DNA from: Candidatus Poseidoniaceae archaeon
GTDB taxonomy: Archaea; Thermoplasmatota; Poseidoniia; Poseidoniales; Poseidoniaceae
DNA length: 7,928 bases
Direction: 5' to 3'
NCBI GenBank assembly: GCA_029250385.1
Contig: JAQXFJ010000313.1
Location: 1-7,928 of the forward strand
Positions 5,484 to 7,928 of this stretch are shown here, piece by piece. The notes under the pieces were generated by a model. That model was not told the DNA's origin. It made no database searches and saw only the letters and a program-made list of their open reading frames with translations. The number at the start of each line of letters is the position of its first letter. Positions within the stretch are counted from its first letter, which is position 1. Both the position numbers and the translations under genes were made by a program.

Positions 5484-7112
5484 TCAGGCACCTCCCTTTA
5501 GGAGAGGGATTATTAAGCCCTCAAATGCTTGTATAGTCCAATCATCCATCATGTCTAAAGCAATCCATGGCAGAACACCAAAGATTATTGTGAATAAGGC
5601 CAATATCAACATGGCGAATTTTTCGGAATTACTGATATCAGGAATTGCGTGTCCTTTCATAGACGCTGGAGGTTGTGTATCTTCTCCACCCTCGAATATT
5701 GTTCTCTGCATCGACCATAGATAGTAGGCAGCAGTTAGGGCTAGAACAAGGGCTGGTCCAACCATCCACCAAATGCTCCATCCATCAACAGAAATCATTT
5801 TCCAAAGTGCGATTAGCATCATAATTTCAGCGACAAACCCGGCAAGTAGCGGTAGACCCAAAGACGCCATCCAAGCAAACATCATTGATGTAGCAAGCCA
5901 TGGTGAATGTTTAGCCATATCCCTCATCGCCCCGATTTCCATACTGTGATAATGATGTTTGAAAGCACCACAAACTGCGAACAGCATTGGGCTGATTATA
6001 CCGTGAGCGAACATCATGAAGAGGGCTGCAGCCCAGCCCATTGGTTGCATTGTAGCAATTCCAATTAGAATTACTCCCATGTGAGATACCGATGAATAGG
6101 CAACCATCTTCTTGAGATTGGTTTGGCCCAAACAAACTATTGCGCCCCAAACTAAGGAAACCATACCAATTATCATCAACGCTAATTGGAAGTGATATAA
6201 TGCATGTGGAAACAAACTGATTGGTAGCCTAAACATTCCATAGGCGCCCATTTTCAGCATTACTCCAGCAAGCAGCATAGAGCCACCTGTTGGTGCTTGT
6301 ACGTGAGCATCTGGCAGCCAAGTATGGAACGGAACTGCTGGAAGTTTGACCAAAAACCCAATCATCAGCATAACAAAGAGTATCTTTTGCATTTGAGCGC
6401 CTAGATACCAGTTGTCTCCAATATTGTTAGCCCTGGCATTATCTATCAGTTCTGGAATGGAGAAGCTCCTACCAGTCATCGTCCCTGATGAGGCCAAACT
6501 GTATGGGTCTTGTAAGAAGTACAAGGTGATTAGACCTAACAGCATTACTACTGATGCAGTGAAGGTGTAAATGAAGAACTTCTGAGAGGCATACTTTCGA
6601 TCTTTGCCGCCCCATTTTAGAATAAGGAAAAACATTGGAATTAGAGTTAATTCCCAAAACACGTAGAACATGAATAAGTCAAGTGAAACAAACACTCCAA
6701 TTAGCGCACCGCCCATCATCAATAGAAGAGGAAAATAGGTCGCTCCATGTTTTTCATTCCAAGTGGCAATTATGGTGACAGGTAACAAGAAAGTAGTCAA
6801 CCAAACCATAGGGAAAGATAGTGCATCAAGGCCAACAGCCCAATTGATTCCAAGACTTTCGACCCAAGTATATTTATGTTCAAACTCATATTCATTGAAG
6901 CCTATATCCATCCAAGTTACATCGCCAAAGTATCTAAAGAACATACCAGTAGTAAGAACGAGCATCAACAATGAAAATACTAGACATGCCATTCTAACTG
7001 GCCCAACTAAACGAGCACGCATTCGAGCATTGCCGTTAGACACAAAGGCTAGTAAAATCATGCTGGCAATTAATGGAAACGCCACCAACGGTATAGAAAT
7101 CAAGTCAGTCAA
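5484..7112 (-). CDS. nuoM: Complex I antiporter-like subunit NuoM
   Basis: A 542-residue multi-spanning protein of the NuoM/MrpA-D family. The channel residues are all present: E154 in FYVFWELTLIPMFFLI, K256 in GFLVKLPAVPFHTWLPDAH, K287 in AGVMLKMGAYGMFRL and E429 in GLPLLAGFVAEIMMLI. HVQAPTGGSMLLAG and NLKKMVAYSSVSHMG are equally typical. It pumps ions as the middle antiporter subunit of the complex I arm. E. coli NuoM is about 509 residues; a polar loop at about 201-237 accounts for much of the difference. The start is a TTG immediately after the nuoL TGA, preceded by a G-rich SD-like site; no ATG gives an intact first helix. No NADH- or ferredoxin-binding subunits lie in the window, so the electron donor cannot be told from here. 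Confidence 0.96.
   Translation of the reverse strand: MTDLISIPLVAFPLIASMILLAFVSNGNARMRARLVGPVRMACLVFSLLMLVLTTGMFFRYFGDVTWMDIGFNEYEFEHKYTWVESLGINWAVGLDALSFPMVWLTTFLLPVTIIATWNEKHGATYFPLLLMMGGALIGVFVSLDLFMFYVFWELTLIPMFFLILKWGGKDRKYASQKFFIYTFTASVVMLLGLITLYFLQDPYSLASSGTMTGRSFSIPELIDNARANNIGDNWYLGAQMQKILFVMLMIGFLVKLPAVPFHTWLPDAHVQAPTGGSMLLAGVMLKMGAYGMFRLPISLFPHALYHFQLALMIIGMVSLVWGAIVCLGQTNLKKMVAYSSVSHMGVILIGIATMQPMGWAAALFMMFAHGIISPMLFAVCGAFKHHYHSMEIGAMRDMAKHSPWLATSMMFAWMASLGLPLLAGFVAEIMMLIALWKMISVDGWSIWWMVGPALVLALTAAYYLWSMQRTIFEGGEDTQPPASMKGHAIPDISNSEKFAMLILALFTIIFGVLPWIALDMMDDWTIQAFEGLIIPLLKGGA
5489..5496 (-). promoter_or_regulatory. Strong ribosome binding site of nuoN, inside the end of nuoM
   Basis: GGGAGGTG on the minus strand, six bases before the ATG at 5482. 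It lies in the last codons of nuoM, so ribosomes ending nuoM can restart at once. Its own GTG would be a start in the same frame but is too close to use this site. Confidence 0.8.
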
Positions 7113-7928
7113 TCAAGCCACCCCCCAAAGTAAGAAGAAAATACCTAAAGTCCCAACTGCGACCATTAGAATGTAGTCTCGAGCAGACCCTGTAGTCATT
7201 GATCGAACAAGTTTGGAAATGGATTGAGTTCCAGTTTCAATCTTCTTTATTACTCCATCAACGACATTCTTGTCAGTCTCTGCTGATTTATCGGAAAATC
7301 CTGCGACAATCTTGAGCATGGCCATGTCGTAATAGTGGTCAAAGTAGAGCCTGTTCTCTAATGCCCTAGATAATCCAGAGTTGGCGATTGCTTGGTTATC
7401 GAAATTATAACGGTCGTAGACCCAAGAATTTAGTCTAATAATTGGCTTCATCCATGGTTTAACTTTCTCGCCTTCAGCCAAACTACCGCCATACAGCGAA
7501 AGAGCAAGACCTGGGCCTAATACTGCACCAATGGCAATTGCTACATATGTTAGAATGAAGAAGAACGTGTCACCATTAGCAAATGCGTGACTCATCTCAT
7601 AAGCGATACCATCAAAGAGATTCTTTTCCGATAACAGACCATATTCGCTGTCTGGTGCCCAGTGAGTAAAGCCCATTCCAGCAAACAAAATGGCTGATAG
7701 AGTGACAAAGGTAAGGACAAATAATGGAATTTTAATCCAAGTGTTAGTTTGACCAACGTGGGCTGCAACTTCGGTCTTTGGTTTGCCTGCGAAGGTCTTC
7801 AACCACATTCTTGACATGTAAAATCCAGTCATTGCGGCTCCAACAAGAACACACATTGCTGGCAAGAAGAAACGAGGGTCTTCAAGAGCAACTCTCCATG
7901 CATTGGCGATTATTCCTTCTTTAGACCA
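7113..7928 (-). CDS. nuoL: Complex I antiporter-like subunit NuoL, C-terminal part (5' truncated by window edge)
   Basis: The frame is open to the right edge, giving the last 271 residues; the TTG at 7865 is an internal leucine codon. The fragment opens with WSKEGI, matching the family's FxSKDEI motif, whose lysine is a channel residue in helix 12. Hydrophobic helices follow (around LPAMCVLVGAAMTGFYM, IPLFVLTFVTLSAILFAGMGF and FFFILTYVAIAIGAVLGPGLAL). Then comes a long, mostly polar stretch of about 100 residues containing ENRLYFDHYYD, corresponding to the lateral helix and linker that lie along NuoM and NuoN. A last helix, YILMVAVGTLGIFFLLW, ends the protein. From the SK motif to the end it is somewhat longer than E. 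coli NuoL. The stop directly abuts the nuoM start. Confidence 0.93.
   Translation of the reverse strand, partial: WSKEGIIANAWRVALEDPRFFLPAMCVLVGAAMTGFYMSRMWLKTFAGKPKTEVAAHVGQTNTWIKIPLFVLTFVTLSAILFAGMGFTHWAPDSEYGLLSEKNLFDGIAYEMSHAFANGDTFFFILTYVAIAIGAVLGPGLALSLYGGSLAEGEKVKPWMKPIIRLNSWVYDRYNFDNQAIANSGLSRALENRLYFDHYYDMAMLKIVAGFSDKSAETDKNVVDGVIKKIETGTQSISKLVRSMTTGSARDYILMVAVGTLGIFFLLWGVA
7118..7124 (-). promoter_or_regulatory. Probable ribosome binding site of nuoM, inside the end of nuoL
   Basis: GGGGTGG on the minus strand, five bases before the TTG at 7112, overlapping the last codons of nuoL. It is a weaker match to GGAGGTG than the nuoN site, but it supports the TTG as the true start. Confidence 0.5.

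Noticed and set aside
5489..5491. GTG as the start of nuoN
   Set aside because: It lies inside the Shine-Dalgarno GGGAGGTG. The ATG at 5482 is correctly spaced from that site and directly follows the nuoM stop.
7863..7865. TTG as the start of a short protein ending at 7113
   Set aside because: The frame continues to the right edge with NuoL-like sequence (WSKEGI and onward), so this is an internal leucine codon.
1..7928. Defence system, CRISPR array, mobile element, tRNA or riboswitch
   Set aside because: All gaps between genes are 60 bp or shorter. I saw no direct-repeat array, transposase, integrase or cloverleaf; every long frame is housekeeping or a surface protein.

Overview
The window looks like part of an archaeal chromosome. 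The evidence is an archaeal-type initiation factor aIF1A, a RIO1 kinase and a two-KH-domain Dim2/Pno1 homologue packed together, Shine-Dalgarno sites of the GGAGGTG type, and an Ig-like/CARDB surface protein with a C-terminal membrane anchor. Moderate GC, a nuoL-M-N set and large adhesin-like surface proteins fit a marine Thermoplasmatota/Poseidoniia (Marine Group II) genome. That placement is inference; no rRNA or other decisive marker is present.

Layout. Positions 2-1255 (+) hold the C-terminal part of a secreted or cell-surface protein (PKD/Ig-like modules, CARDB, membrane anchor). After 25 bp comes dim2 (1281-2024, +). It converges on rio1 (2029-3003, -) with only 4 bp between the stop codons, and both stops lie inside a perfect 8-bp inverted repeat. 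Next on the minus strand are aIF1A (3026-3694), nuoN (3755-5482), nuoM (5484-7112) and the 3' part of nuoL, which runs off the right edge (7113-7928). In transcription order the minus strand reads nuoL > nuoM > nuoN > aIF1A > rio1, with junctions of 0, 1, 60 and 22 bp. No stretch over 300 bp lacks a gene. I see no tRNA, rRNA, CRISPR array or mobile element.

How the genes work together. NuoL, NuoM and NuoN are the three antiporter-like, ion-pumping membrane subunits of complex I, and their channel Lys/Glu residues are visible. aIF1A, Rio1 and Dim2 all act on the small ribosomal subunit: aIF1A in initiation, Rio1 and Dim2 in late 30S maturation. From memory, the same trio is adjacent in other archaea; here dim2 is inverted relative to the other two.

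The most unusual item is aIF1A. Its normal OB-fold core is followed by a tail of about 105 residues, roughly half Asp/Glu, carrying five copies of a D-x-(I/L/M)-F-G type motif, the last one at the very C-terminus. Rio1, encoded next, starts with a strongly basic tail and has a catalytic loop that looks RIO2-like inside a RIO1 kinase. A TGAG-N-CTCA palindrome lies just before the start codons of both dim2 and aIF1A. I found no defence, toxin or mobile system.
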